DNA of 64,000 bases from Agrobacterium fabrum str. C58 (GCF_000092025.1 NC_003062.2:2416001-2480000), one strand, 5' to 3'; positions 1 through 9,265 are shown, counted from the first letter of the stretch. Made by a program: numbers and translations. Notes: a model not told the origin generated them from the letters alone.

Positions 1-74
1 TCGAGAAGGTTCAGGAAGCGGTGCAGAAGGAAGCGCTCGAAGCCGCCCGCGCATTGCGCGTGGTGGACGCGTAA
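1..74 (+). CDS. rpoH: RNA polymerase heat-shock sigma factor RpoH, 3' end only
   Basis: Only the last 23 codons are present, read from base 3 to the TAA stop. They encode EKVQEAVQKEALEAAR followed by ALRVVDA. This resembles the tail of alphaproteobacterial RpoH, where the region 4.2 helix-turn-helix (which contacts the -35 element) runs into an 'FEKVQ' segment. RpoH directs core RNA polymerase to heat-shock promoters. A strong rho-independent terminator follows about 40 bases after the stop. With so little sequence the family call rests on a short but distinctive tail; another sigma-70 family member cannot be excluded. Confidence 0.7.
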   Translation, partial: EKVQEAVQKEALEAARALRVVDA

Positions 75-115
75 GGCAGCGCGCTCTTGACGCCAATGCG
101 CTGACCATGAATCAT

Positions 116-141
116 CCTCGGCCTTCGGCCGGGGATTTTTG
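116..141 (+). terminator. Rho-independent terminator after rpoH
   Basis: An 8-bp stem, CCTCGGCC / GGCCGGGG with a TTC loop, is followed by a run of five T. It lies about 40 bases after the sigma-factor stop codon. Confidence 0.85.
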
Positions 142-247
142 TTTGTAAAAGGCGGGTGATGGGAAATGGTCTGCCTGTGAGACCAGCGATTGTGCTGGAG
201 GAAAAGCGGTAGGGAAAATATCCGTGCTTCGGAGTATGCCGCTTAAC

Positions 248-399
248 CCCCCTCTACCCTGCCGGGCATCTCCCCCACAAGGAGGGAGATTGGCAAGAGG
301 CGCCCGCGTTGCGCTATCTCGACTGTCAAGAAAAGCGAAAACCTTACCGCGATTCGATCTCCCCACCTGTGGGGGAGATGCCCGGCAGGGCAGAGGGGG
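248..399. repeat. RIME-like palindromic intergenic element
   Basis: Two 43-base arms (248-290 and 357-399) are inverted copies of each other with about 3 mismatches. Each arm carries TGCCGGGCATCTCCCCCACA. The spacer is about 66 bases. The sequence type matches the Rhizobium intergenic mosaic elements I know from rhizobial genomes. The stretch between the rpoH terminator and the next gene holds nothing else I can support; ORFs across it are products of the repeat. Confidence 0.75.
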
Positions 400-498
400 T
401 GAGCCACACTCACCAACATCCCCAAAACCCATCACCCGACAAAGCAAAGACACCGCCGAAGCCATTCCATAAGCACGTCGCCCGTTGCCTTATAACAA

Positions 499-520
499 AA
501 GGGCGGCCTGAGCCGCCCTT
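499..520 (-). terminator. Terminator of the minus-strand membrane-protein gene
   Basis: Perfect 9-bp stem AAGGGCGGC / GCCGCCCTT with a 4-base loop. Read on the minus strand it ends in TTTT just past the stop codon at 527-529. Confidence 0.85.
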
Positions 521-526
521 AAACCA

Positions 527-2857
527 TCACTGACCGCCAGCGGCCGGTGCTGCCGCCGCCCATTCGCTGAGCGCCTTGTCGAAGGCGGCGATGCCGTCAT
601 TGCCCTTTTGCAGGGTCAGCAGAGCGCGCCGGCCGTTGCGATAGGAGACCGGAATGTCGATCCAGTTGCGGCTCTTCAGCAGCTCCAGATTGGTCTTCAT
701 CGCATCCGGGAAGTCGTTGAGCGCGATCATGTGGAAATCATCGGTGATCTTGGCCGGAACCGCGATCAGCGCGTTGCCGCGATCCTGCTCGGTGCTCTTC
801 ATCGCGATACGCTGGACGCTGTCGATCGCCCCGCCTTCGAAGCCGGGCGAAACCGAGAAGACGATCTCGATCAGATGGCTCGCCGGCAACGACGGATCGG
901 TGTTGCGCTTGAAGGTGATGAGCGCGCTGAGGCCACGGCCGGGAACGGTGATCTGGCCCTGCACGGTGGGCGAAGGCTTGCCTTCCGCGTCATTTTCCTG
1001 CTGCAACGACCAGGACACGCTGCCCTGAATGGCAGTCGGAACCGTCTGACCCAGCACTTCCTCATAGAGGAACATGCGGTCGCCGGTGGCGGCAGCGGCA
1101 GGCTGCTGTGCCGCAGGCGTGCCGGCCGGTGTTCCCGCAGGCGCACCGGCATTATTGGCCGGAGCCGTGCCCGCAGGCGGCGGCGCGACATTCTGTTCAT
1201 AGACAGACTGGCCTTCAGCCGTAACGGGTTGACCGTTCGCACCGGCTGCCGGTCCTTCGTCACGTTCGGTGCCATCGGCCATCAGCCGCTGGGTAAATTT
1301 GGTGCCGGTGACGGAACCGTCATCGCCATGCGACTGGGCCTGATGATTATTGGGCGCGGTCGACTGCTGCTGGCCGTTCGTGGCCGGCGGCTGCTGGGTT
1401 GCCGGCGGTGTCGAAGGCTGCGTCTGCGCCGTATCTGCCGGGGGCGTCTGGCCATTGCCGCCATTCTGTGCGGAACTGACCAGACCGCCGACCATATCGT
1501 TTAGCGCATCGCGGTTCATCCACACGGCATAACCGCCACCGGCAAGCAGCGCCACGCCGACAACGGCGAGCACGACCGAGGCATAGTTACGGCGCGGCTT
1601 CTTCTTGACCATATAGGCGGGCGTCGCCGCCGCGGCACCAATACCCGGCGTTTCATCCGAAGCCTGCCGGTTGGACGAGGAAGCGCCGTCATAACCGATC
1701 AGCTCGTCCAGATCGTCCCAGGGCGTGCGTTCCTTATTGTCTTTTGCCGCTGCCTTCTCCCCGAAGAGATCATCATCCGCACGCGGCAGCGCCGGCGCGT
1801 CCTTGGGCGGAATGGCAATATCCGCATCCTGGAAGTAGGACGAGAAATCCTCGACCACGGCTGCCTTTTTCGGCGCCTGCTCTTCCACCTGGCGGTGTTC
1901 GTCAAAATCGTGCCGGCCGCCAAAGGCCGGCGCATGCTCCACGGCGGCAGGACCGAAACGGTTATCCGCCTCGCGACGCTCATGCTCTTCGTAAGGGGCC
2001 GGCTCGAAATTTACCTCCGGCTCCTGATAATGCTGCGCGGCATAACCGGCAACGAGCGGACGTTCGCCGTTCTCATTGCCAGTTTCCTCATGGGCTTCGC
2101 CAGCCGGGCGCGCATCATGGTTCTGCGCTTCCTCGAGCTTGCGCCAGTCGTCCTCATCCACCGGCTGCGCCCAATGGGAGGGAACGGAATCATCGGCAGG
2201 GGCAGGCGCCGTTTCAGGTTCCGCATAGTCATCCTGCGGCTGGTGAGCCGGCTCTTCATGCGTGCGGGTGAAATAGGTGCCGACCTCTTCGTGGGAAGGG
2301 GTCACCCGGACCGGTGCGACAGGCGCCGGTTCCGGCGCATCATAAAGCTCTTCCGGCTCGCGCTCCCCTTGGTGCCGCTCCTCTTCGGAAGCGTGGGCAT
2401 CATGGCGGGGTTCGTCGTGATGGGCGGGCTCTTCGTAAACCGGTTCCGGCTCAGCGGATGCAGGTTCTTCATAAACCGGTTCGTGCTGCGCCTCTTCGCG
2501 ATGGGCAGGCTGTTCCGGTTCGACGTCGTGCTCGGCTTCGGCGGCATGGGCAGCCGGCTCATCGACGGCATCCTGATGCTCATAGGATGCCGCCGTCTCT
2601 TCGGCCACCGGAGAGAAAGCGTCATCCTCGGTGAGCGCCGGTAGCGCCTCGGCATATTCGCTGTCCACCTCGGCAATGGCGGCGTCCAGCTTGGCGATCT
2701 GCCGGCGCAACAATTCTTCCGGCGGACGTGGCTTCATATTCTCGAGTTGGCGCACAACCGCACTGCGCGCCTTGTCGTAAACCTTCGCCCGATTTTCGGG
2801 AGTATTGTTCGCCAAGCCATCCACGGCCTTGCGAATGACTGCTACAAAATCCGCCAT
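527..2857 (-). CDS. Large acidic single-TM membrane protein, function unknown
   Basis: A 776-residue protein of three parts. The N-terminal ~80 residues are helical (ANNTPENRAKVYDKAR region). Residues ~90-340 are low-complexity, rich in Glu, His, Pro and Ala with repeated YEEPA/EEPAH patterns. A basic stop-transfer run (KKKPRR) precedes one TM helix at about 425-447. A Gln/Pro/Thr-rich linker then leads to a C-terminal ~190-residue domain (begins near DRMFLYEEVLGQ, ends near KALSEW). The topology predicts a cytoplasmic acidic region and a periplasmic C-terminal domain. I chose the ATG at 2857, not the GTG two codons earlier, because GAGAAAG is then correctly spaced. I recognise it only as a conserved hypothetical of Rhizobiales next to purA. 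No enzymatic motif is visible. Confidence 0.85.
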   Translation of the reverse strand: MADFVAVIRKAVDGLANNTPENRAKVYDKARSAVVRQLENMKPRPPEELLRRQIAKLDAAIAEVDSEYAEALPALTEDDAFSPVAEETAASYEHQDAVDEPAAHAAEAEHDVEPEQPAHREEAQHEPVYEEPASAEPEPVYEEPAHHDEPRHDAHASEEERHQGEREPEELYDAPEPAPVAPVRVTPSHEEVGTYFTRTHEEPAHQPQDDYAEPETAPAPADDSVPSHWAQPVDEDDWRKLEEAQNHDARPAGEAHEETGNENGERPLVAGYAAQHYQEPEVNFEPAPYEEHERREADNRFGPAAVEHAPAFGGRHDFDEHRQVEEQAPKKAAVVEDFSSYFQDADIAIPPKDAPALPRADDDLFGEKAAAKDNKERTPWDDLDELIGYDGASSSNRQASDETPGIGAAAATPAYMVKKKPRRNYASVVLAVVGVALLAGGGYAVWMNRDALNDMVGGLVSSAQNGGNGQTPPADTAQTQPSTPPATQQPPATNGQQQSTAPNNHQAQSHGDDGSVTGTKFTQRLMADGTERDEGPAAGANGQPVTAEGQSVYEQNVAPPPAGTAPANNAGAPAGTPAGTPAAQQPAAAATGDRMFLYEEVLGQTVPTAIQGSVSWSLQQENDAEGKPSPTVQGQITVPGRGLSALITFKRNTDPSLPASHLIEIVFSVSPGFEGGAIDSVQRIAMKSTEQDRGNALIAVPAKITDDFHMIALNDFPDAMKTNLELLKSRNWIDIPVSYRNGRRALLTLQKGNDGIAAFDKALSEWAAAAPAAGGQ

Positions 2858-2927
2858 AAGCACTTTCTCGTCGTGACCGGCGACGTACCGGCCCGATATG
2901 GTTTATGAATCTAGATCGCCGAGGACA

Positions 2928-4226
2928 TTAGTCCTCAAACGGATCAGTCACAAGTATGGTGTCGTCACGCTCCGGACTTGTCGACAGAAGCGCGACAGGC
3001 GCCCCGATCAGCTCTTCGACCTGACGGACATATTTGATTGCCTGAGCAGGCAAATCCGCCCATTTTCGGGCACCGACGGTAGATTCTTTCCAGCCTTCCA
3101 ACGTGACATAGATAGGCTCAACACGAGCCTGCGCACCCTGGCTTGCCGGAAGATGGTCGATTTCCTGACCGTCAAGCTTGTAGCCGACGCAGATTTTCAG
3201 CTCGTCGAGACCGTCGAGAACGTCAAGCTTGGTCAGCGCGATGCCGGTAATACCGTTGGTGGCGACCGACTGGCGCACCAGTGCCGCATCGAACCAGCCG
3301 CAGCGGCGCTTGCGGCCGGTGACGGTGCCGAATTCATGACCCTTTTCACCGAGGAACTGGCCGATTTCGTCATGCAGCTCGGTCGGGAACGGGCCTTCGC
3401 CCACGCGGGTGGTGTAAGCCTTGGTGATGCCGAGAATATAACCGAGCGATCCCGGACCCATGCCCGAACCGGCAGCGGCCTGACCGGCAACCGTGTTGGA
3501 CGAGGTCACATAAGGGTATGTGCCGTGGTCGATATCAAGCAGCGAGCCTTGAGCGCCCTCAAACAGGATGCGCGCACCGGCGCGGCGCTTCTTGTCGAGC
3601 AGCAGCCAGACGGTTTCGCTGAACGGCAGGATGCGCTCGGCAATCGAGCCCAGCTCTTCCATGATGGTTTCATGCGACACCTCGGTCGCGCCGAAACCAC
3701 GGCGAAGTGCATTGTGATGCGTCAGGATGCGATCGACCTTGGCGGAGAGCGCCTCCATGTCGGCGAGATCCATAACGCGGATGGCGCGGCGGCCAACCTT
3801 GTCTTCGTAAGCCGGGCCGATGCCGCGACGGGTGGTGCCAATCTTGGTGCCGCTGTTGGAGGCGGCGTCTTCGCGCATGCCATCCAGTTCGCGGTGCAGG
3901 GAAAGAATGAGCGTGGCATTGTCGGCGATGCGCAGGTTTTCCGGCGTGACCTTGACGCCCTGCACTTCCAGACGGCCGATTTCAGCAATCAGCGCATGCG
4001 GATCGACCACGACGCCATTGCCGATGACGGCGAGCTTGCCGGGACGCACGACGCCGGACGGCAGAAGCGAAAGCTTGTAGCTGATGCCGTCGATGACAAG
4101 CGTGTGGCCGGCATTATGGCCGCCTTGATATCGCACGACGACATCTGCCCGCTCGGACAGCCAGTCGACAATCTTGCCTTTGCCTTCGTCGCCCCATTGC
4201 GAGCCGACCACCACAACATTCGTCAT
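2928..4226 (-). CDS. purA: Adenylosuccinate synthetase PurA
   Basis: 432 residues, the normal family length. It catalyses GTP-dependent condensation of IMP and aspartate to adenylosuccinate, the first committed step of AMP synthesis, in the cytosol. The N-terminal signature [14 protein letters not shown] (GTP P-loop and catalytic Asp) and GHNAGHT are present, as are the IMP-site run RRGIGPAY and the C-terminal guanine-specificity segment [12 protein letters not shown]. The ATG follows an AGGAAAGCAAGAA ribosome site. The acidic membrane-protein gene lies 70 bases downstream in the same direction with no terminator seen between them, so co-transcription is possible. Confidence 0.98.
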   Translation of the reverse strand: MTNVVVVGSQWGDEGKGKIVDWLSERADVVVRYQGGHNAGHTLVIDGISYKLSLLPSGVVRPGKLAVIGNGVVVDPHALIAEIGRLEVQGVKVTPENLRIADNATLILSLHRELDGMREDAASNSGTKIGTTRRGIGPAYEDKVGRRAIRVMDLADMEALSAKVDRILTHHNALRRGFGATEVSHETIMEELGSIAERILPFSETVWLLLDKKRRAGARILFEGAQGSLLDIDHGTYPYVTSSNTVAGQAAAGSGMGPGSLGYILGITKAYTTRVGEGPFPTELHDEIGQFLGEKGHEFGTVTGRKRRCGWFDAALVRQSVATNGITGIALTKLDVLDGLDELKICVGYKLDGQEIDHLPASQGAQARVEPIYVTLEGWKESTVGARKWADLPAQAIKYVRQVEELIGAPVALLSTSPERDDTILVTDPFED

Positions 4227-4446
4227 TTCTTGCTTTCCTGCTCATGGCGCTTGCGCGCCCGATAACCCGATGGGAAACCCAAACCCGCGAATGTATACTG
4301 CGTTGTTTTACGGAAAGCGACCCTGTTTCTTATGGAGAAATTTGCTTTTTCCGTGACAAGGCGCGGATTTCCCGCATTATCTCGCCCCGTGGGGGACAGG
4401 CGCGGGCGCAAGGCCGCGGTTCACCCCCTGCCATTTTTCCCGCCCC

Positions 4447-5355
4447 ATGAAGAAGCGAAACATCAGCGTGCCTTCGAAAGCCTATCTCGCCCTCATCATC
4501 GCCACGCTCTGCTGGGGCGGCAACACCGTTGCCGGCAAGCTCGCCGTTGGCCACATCAGCCCCATGGCCTTCACCTTCCTGCGCTGGGTTCTTGCCGTCG
4601 CCATCATCTTCGCCATTTCCGTGCCGCAGCTCATCAAGGACTGGCCGGTGGTGAAACAGCGCCTGCCCTATTTCTTCGTGCTCGGCAGTGTCGGTTACAC
4701 CGCCTTCAACGTGTTTCTCTACACGGCGCTGCAGCACACCTCGGCCATCAATGCCGCCGTCATCCAGGCCGGCATTCCCATGGTCATCTTCGTCCTGAAC
4801 TTTGTCCTGTTCCGCACCCGCGTGCTGTTCGGCCAGATCGCCGGTTTCTGCCTCACCATTTCAGGCGTGGCGCTGCTCGCCTCGCATGGTGATCCTCTCT
4901 CGCTGCTGCAGCTGGAAATGAATGTCGGCGACGCCGTCATGCTGCTCGCCGTGCTGGTCTATGCCATCTACACCGTCATCCTGCGCTGGAAACCAGCTGT
5001 GGACTGGCGCACGCTGATGGCGATCCCCGCCTTTTTCGCCCTTCTCACCTCGGTGCCGCTGGTCTTTTTTGAAATGTCGCGCGAAAGCCTGATCTGGCCG
5101 GACCAGAAGGGCTGGATGCTGGTCGTCTACGCCGGTATCTTCGCGTCGCTCATCGCGCAGATCCTCTATATCAAGGGCGTGGAGCAGATCGGCGCCAACC
5201 GCGCCGGCCTCTTCATCAACCTCGTCCCGGTCTTCGGCACGCTGCTTTCGGTCTTCGTGCTCAGCGAAACGCTGCACACCTATCAGATCGCGGCGCTGTT
5301 CATGGCGCTTGCCGGCATTGCCGTGGCCGAACGAAAAAAATCGCCGGCTTCCTGA
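4447..5355 (+). CDS. DMT-superfamily (EamA) transporter
   Basis: 302 residues with about ten hydrophobic helices arranged as two EamA repeats (roughly residues 12-145 and 160-295), the layout of drug/metabolite exporters in the inner membrane. The first repeat begins YLALIIATLCWGGNTVAGKL, a typical EamA start. Substrate cannot be inferred; many relatives export amino acids or metabolites. It is divergent from purA and has no operon partner. A hairpin overlapping the stop codon probably ends transcription. Confidence 0.9.
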   Translation: MKKRNISVPSKAYLALIIATLCWGGNTVAGKLAVGHISPMAFTFLRWVLAVAIIFAISVPQLIKDWPVVKQRLPYFFVLGSVGYTAFNVFLYTALQHTSAINAAVIQAGIPMVIFVLNFVLFRTRVLFGQIAGFCLTISGVALLASHGDPLSLLQLEMNVGDAVMLLAVLVYAIYTVILRWKPAVDWRTLMAIPAFFALLTSVPLVFFEMSRESLIWPDQKGWMLVVYAGIFASLIAQILYIKGVEQIGANRAGLFINLVPVFGTLLSVFVLSETLHTYQIAALFMALAGIAVAERKKSPAS

Positions 5356-5381
5356 ACCAACGAGGATCAGGAAAACCGGCG
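5342..5381 (+). terminator. Hairpin overlapping the DMT transporter stop
   Basis: Imperfect inverted repeat CGCCGGCTTCCTGA / TCAGGAAAACCGGCG with one bulge. The stop codon TGA lies in the left arm. There is no clear T-run, so this is a moderate call. It could serve both convergent genes. Confidence 0.5.
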
Positions 5382-5448
5382 CAGTCTGGCAGGCATGAAT
5401 GGGTGGGGCATCGGATCGAAAATCTTGTCCGGTGCCCGAAGGGAAAGG

Positions 5449-5982
5449 TCAGAGCGCGGTTTCGCGGCTGGCCGGAGAAAAGGTTGCATTGCCAAGGACG
5501 ATATCGCCCTTGTCGGTGGTAACGATCAGCACTTTTTCGAGTGATCCGTCACCCTTGAGTGCAAAGGCAAGCCGCAGCGCGTTGGAAGACCAGCCGGCAC
5601 CGGCAAGGGCCGTGCGCTTGATCGCCGCGCAGTCACCGCAATCACCAAGACTTACGGATGGCGTTGCCGGAAGATCGGTTGCAAAACCGGAAACATAATC
5701 ATCAAGCGCGCCCATGGTGGCGTTCACATCGCGGTTGACGCGCAGCAGTTCCTCACGGCGCTCGACCGTCAGCGGCGCGGCAATAGTTGAAACACACTGG
5801 CCGGCGGCAAGAACGCAGCCATCAAAACCCCCGGGTGCGGAAATACCGATCGCAGTCACGGCGGACTTTTCGACTGCGGCGAAACCGCGAGCAAAACCGG
5901 CAGCACCCGCCGCATCGGCATGGGTGGACATGGAGGCAATGGCAATTCCGCAGATGGCGGCAGCAATAATCTTCTTCAACAT
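5449..5982 (-). CDS. Secreted protein of unknown function
   Basis: 177 residues starting with a clear Sec signal peptide (MLKKIIAAAICGIAIASM, cleavage probably after THADA). The mature part has four cysteines: GGFDGCVLAAGQC and GDCGDCAAIK suggest two periplasmic disulfides. No family is recognised. It is monocistronic and convergent with the DMT transporter. It is believable as a gene because of the signal peptide, the ATG start and a base composition like its neighbours. Confidence 0.75.
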   Translation of the reverse strand: MLKKIIAAAICGIAIASMSTHADAAGAAGFARGFAAVEKSAVTAIGISAPGGFDGCVLAAGQCVSTIAAPLTVERREELLRVNRDVNATMGALDDYVSGFATDLPATPSVSLGDCGDCAAIKRTALAGAGWSSNALRLAFALKGDGSLEKVLIVTTDKGDIVLGNATFSPASRETAL

Positions 5983-6657
5983 TTCATACCCCGTTTGCGA
6001 TCCGCCGGCTTGTGCCGGTCTCGATTTCGTTTCCGGAGCGCCTCTTCAAAGGCCACTCCCTGTCTGTGATCCCACAATGGCACACCACTGTTTTCAGCCG
6101 CTTTAAGCCGATTGCTACAATTTTATCGGTTTTCATTTTTGGACAGCGGATGCTTTTTTTCGAATATGCGCGAGCACCGTCACCACGGATTCCGGGCAAC
6201 GTTGGAAACGATGATGGGCCGCATCGCTGCGGGGTATCAGATGGTATTGCAGGGTTTTGCAGACGATGCGGCCCCGGCTCCGACATTTTAGCCTGTGACA
6301 CACCCATCAAACCGGTTCCTGTTTGAAGGATGGACACATGCCGGCCGCCTCAACCGTGACATTGGGAAACTCCCCGGTCTCGGCCGCCTGCCCCGCCCAC
6401 CTTGCGCCGCGCGCACGCTCAATGACCGGGATGGAGAGGAGTCTACCGCACCCGGCGGCAGCGGGGACACACGGGGACAAACAAATTCCAAAAAGAGCGA
6501 GAAAGAGATGCGTGGCGCAGGGTTTCGCCCCATCCCGGACACAGGAATTTTCATCGGGTTAACGGCCGCCCGATCTGGGGCATTTGAATTAACCTTGTCT
6601 TAAAACCCGACGTTAATGGTTAGCAATTTAAGAATAGCGGAACGAAAGGGTTCCGTT
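5983..6657. other. 675-base intergenic region
   Basis: No convincing ORF. It carries the divergent 5' regions of the secreted protein and the transglycosylase gene, A+T-rich promoter-like stretches near 6105-6165, and a perfect 11-bp inverted repeat (6216-6226 GGGCCGCATCG and 6264-6274) enclosing 37 bases that could form a structured RNA. Confidence 0.6.
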
Positions 6658-7242
6658 ATGCGTGGCGTATTTGCCGTTGTTTTCCTGATGCTCGTGCTCG
6701 CCGGTTGCGCCACCGCACCGTCACAGGTCACCAATGCCTGTGCGATCTTCGAGCAGCGGAACGGCATCTTCAACAACTGGCGGCGCGATGCAAAAGCCGC
6801 CGAGCGCGAATTCGGCGTGCCAGTACCGGTCATGATGGCGACGATCTACACCGAATCCGCCTTCCGCCCCTATGCGCGGCCGCCGCGCACCAAGCTCCTG
6901 GGCTTCATTCCCTGGACACGCCAGTCGACGGCCTATGGTTATGCACAGGCGCTTGATGGCACATGGAGTGTTTACCAGCGCGAAACCGGTCGCTGGTCGG
7001 CAAGCCGCACCGATTTCACCGATGCGATCCATTTCGTCGGCTGGTACCACGCCAAGAGCCAGCGCGAAAACGGCATTGCACTGAACGACCCCTATAATCT
7101 CTACCTCGCTTATTATTCCGGCCATGCCGGTTACGCGAAAGGCAGCTGGCGCAACAATTCCGCCGTCCAGAAGGCCGCCCGCCGCTCCGCCAACATGGCG
7201 ATGCGTTACGAGGCACAGCTACAGCAGTGCGGATATCGCTGA
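6658..7242 (+). CDS. Lytic-transglycosylase-like (SLT) lipoprotein
   Basis: 194 residues. The N-terminus MRGVFAVVFLMLVLAGCATAP is a lipoprotein signal with lipobox LAGC, so the product is anchored in the envelope. The body has an SLT-type fold signature: TIYTESAFRP with the likely catalytic Glu, then AYGYAQALDGTW and YNLYLAYYSGHAGY. Such enzymes cleave peptidoglycan glycan strands to 1,6-anhydromuropeptides. I chose the ATG at 6658, preceded by GAAAGG, over an in-frame start 14 codons upstream because the lipoprotein signal then starts the protein. Confidence 0.88.
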   Translation: MRGVFAVVFLMLVLAGCATAPSQVTNACAIFEQRNGIFNNWRRDAKAAEREFGVPVPVMMATIYTESAFRPYARPPRTKLLGFIPWTRQSTAYGYAQALDGTWSVYQRETGRWSASRTDFTDAIHFVGWYHAKSQRENGIALNDPYNLYLAYYSGHAGYAKGSWRNNSAVQKAARRSANMAMRYEAQLQQCGYR

Positions 7243-7244
7243 GG

Positions 7245-7267
7245 CAGGGCGGAAATTACCCGCCCTG
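7245..7267 (+). terminator. Hairpin after the transglycosylase gene
   Basis: Perfect 8-bp stem CAGGGCGG / CCGCCCTG directly after the stop codon, without a T-run. It lies between convergent genes. Confidence 0.55.
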
Positions 7268-7300
7268 ACGATTCTCTAGGAAAATCCCCAGCAGCGTGCG

Positions 7301-7915
7301 TTATCCCCCGTAAGCCGCCAGAAAACCCCTGACCGCATCGATCTCGCCCGAGCGGATTTCGTGCCCGCCCGGGTGCCACACGGTTTCCACCGTGCCACCC
7401 TGGGCCTTCAGGCTTTCCTCCAGAGCCTTGGTTAGTTGCACCGGGCAGATCGGATCACGCTCGCCAGCCGTAATCAGCACGCGGCGCGTGGGTTTTGCCG
7501 GGGAAATCTTAGGCTCGAACGGAATGAGCGGATGCATCAGCACCGCCGCATCAAAAAGCTCCGGCTGTTCGATCAGCACATTGGCGAGTATGTTCGCGCC
7601 GTTCGAAAAACCGAGGCCGATCACCGGCCCGGCCTGATAATGCTCGCGGTTCGCCTTGATGAAATCGGCCATCTTGCCCGTTGCCCGTTCAAGATCGACC
7701 ATGTCGTAAACACCCTCGCCCGTGCGCCGGAAGAACCGCGCCGCGCCATGTTCGGAGACATCGCCGACCGGCGAGAGAATGGTGGCCTGCGGCAAAAGAC
7801 GCGCGCCGAAATCGAAGAACTGGTTCTCATCGCCGCCCGTGCCGTGCAGCAGAACGAAAAGCGGGGCGCCCGCAACGCCGGCGCGGGATTTGTGGAAATA
7901 GCTATCCTTGGTCAT
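7301..7915 (-). CDS. Alpha/beta hydrolase (MhqD-like carboxylesterase/phospholipase family)
   Basis: 204 residues from the ATG at 7915 (ribosome site AAAGGA). The family is the small carboxylesterase/phospholipase group. The oxyanion region LLHGTGGDE, nucleophile elbow GFSNG (Ser), acid in ERDPICP and the final GGHE histidine complete the triad. The partner upstream in the same direction is a ring-cleaving dioxygenase. This matches the Bacillus mhqNOD arrangement, in which MhqO and MhqD help remove quinones and hydroquinones. I infer a role in quinone or aromatic electrophile detoxification; the actual substrate is unknown. Confidence 0.9.
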   Translation of the reverse strand: MTKDSYFHKSRAGVAGAPLFVLLHGTGGDENQFFDFGARLLPQATILSPVGDVSEHGAARFFRRTGEGVYDMVDLERATGKMADFIKANREHYQAGPVIGLGFSNGANILANVLIEQPELFDAAVLMHPLIPFEPKISPAKPTRRVLITAGERDPICPVQLTKALEESLKAQGGTVETVWHPGGHEIRSGEIDAVRGFLAAYGG

Positions 7916-8010
7916 GGGAGTATCCTTTCTGAAAGGAAGAAGGTTCAACGGCTTCCGCACCGCTTTTTCAGCAGGCGGAGCAATTTCATGGAGCGAGCGA
8001 GCGCCGCTTG

Positions 8011-8135
8011 TTTCTTCTCCCCGTCGGAGAGAAGGTCGCGGCACCGGGATAAGAGGGCAAGGGTAGTGAGATACGGCAATGGTGCCCCCTCATCCGACCC
8101 TTCGGGCCACCTTCTCCCCGGACGGGGAGAAGAAA
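8011..8135. repeat. Palindromic intergenic repeat between hydrolase and dioxygenase genes
   Basis: Left end TTTCTTCTCCCCGTCGGAGA and right end GGACGGGGAGAAGAAA are inverted copies. The right half also holds CCGACCCTTCGGGCC. This is the second rhizobial mosaic-type repeat family in the window. It sits between two co-directional genes that may be co-transcribed and could affect processing or termination there. Confidence 0.7.
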
Positions 8136-8157
8136 CGGGCGGCCAAGTCCCTGGCAA

Positions 8158-9102
8158 TTAAACCGTCTTTTCATCCCCAAGCGGTTCCAGCTGCTTTTCC
8201 AGCGCGGCACGCAGATGCGCGTGCTGGCTTGGCAGCTTCAGCGCCTCGCCGAGATGGGCGGTGTCCTCGTCACGGTCGAAACCGGGCTCGTTGGTGGCCA
8301 CCTCGAACAGCACGCCGCCCGGCGTGCGGAAATAGATCGCCCAGAAATAATCGCGGTCGATGACCGGCGTCACCTGGTAACCCGTATCCATCAGCGCCTT
8401 GCGCACTTCCAGCTGCTTTTCACGGTTTTCGACCGCAAAGGCGATGTGGTGCACGGAACCGGCACCCAGCCTTGCGCCTGATATATTCGGCATGGTTTCG
8501 ATATCGATGACATCGGCACCGTTACCGCCGGGCATACCGAGACGCAGAACGCCGTCCTGACGGTCCACTTCCTCGTAACCCATGAATTTCAGGAGTTCGG
8601 CGGTCGCGCCTTCGTCGCGAAGCCGCAGCGAAGCACCCTGAAAACCACGGATCGCCTGATCCTCGCCGACGCCATTGCCGGTCCACTGTGCGCGGGTATC
8701 GTCCCTGACCTCTACCAGCGCAAAACCGTCGCCGTCTGGGCCCGCGAAATGCAGGCGCTTGTTGCCGAAAGCGTCGTCCGATTTCAGGCCATCGACGCCG
8801 GCCTTGGAAAGGCGGTCCTGCCAGTAGCCGAGCGATCCTTCCGGAACGGAAAACAGCGTCGTCCCCACCTCCCCGGTGCCGGGGCGGCCGCGGGCAATAT
8901 GCGGGAACGGAAAATAGGTCATGACGGAGCCGGGCGTGCCGGCTTCATCGCCATAATAGAGGTGATAGACGTCAGGCGCGTCGAAATTGACCGTTTTCTT
9001 CACCCGGCGCAGGCCGAGCGTATCGGTGAAAAAGCCATTGTTCTGGCGCGCACTGGCTGCCATCGAGGTGACGTGGTGCAGGCCCTTGATCTGGTTGAGC
9101 AT
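8158..9102 (-). CDS. Ring-cleaving (VOC-superfamily) dioxygenase, MhqO-like
   Basis: 314 residues with two glyoxalase/VOC modules (about 5-130 and 145-280). Metal ligand candidates are the His of IKGLHHVTS, the second-module His in GSVHHIAFAV, and Glu in GVLFEVATNEPGF. The family includes B. subtilis MhqO and LinE-like hydroquinone dioxygenases, which open aromatic rings using Fe(II). I start at the ATG at 9102, behind AAAAGGGG. The hydrolase gene lies about 240 bases downstream, separated by a palindromic repeat. The inferred pathway is opening of a hydroquinone ring followed by hydrolysis. Confidence 0.9.
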   Translation of the reverse strand: MLNQIKGLHHVTSMAASARQNNGFFTDTLGLRRVKKTVNFDAPDVYHLYYGDEAGTPGSVMTYFPFPHIARGRPGTGEVGTTLFSVPEGSLGYWQDRLSKAGVDGLKSDDAFGNKRLHFAGPDGDGFALVEVRDDTRAQWTGNGVGEDQAIRGFQGASLRLRDEGATAELLKFMGYEEVDRQDGVLRLGMPGGNGADVIDIETMPNISGARLGAGSVHHIAFAVENREKQLEVRKALMDTGYQVTPVIDRDYFWAIYFRTPGGVLFEVATNEPGFDRDEDTAHLGEALKLPSQHAHLRAALEKQLEPLGDEKTV

Positions 9103-9265
9103 GATTAAACCCCTTTTCGCCGGCAGGCCTCGCAATCGGGCCTGCCCTGTTCATGGCGTTAAGATGGGGTAAGAGCCGCCTCAGGCATAGAGTGGACGAC
9201 AGGAACGGATTGTTCCCGATCAGTGAACAATAAAATCGACTGTTCAACCAGTCGCGCAGACCATT

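Noticed and set aside
112-533. Several short ORFs in the first intergenic region
   Set aside because: They are translations of the RIME-like inverted repeat.
2898-4265. 455-codon plus-strand ORF opposite purA
   Set aside because: It is an antisense shadow of purA in GC-rich DNA; no ribosome site, no known domain.
4223-4411. 62-codon ORF overlapping the purA start by ATGA
   Set aside because: Overlap looked like translational coupling, but the composition is random-looking and there is no ribosome site.
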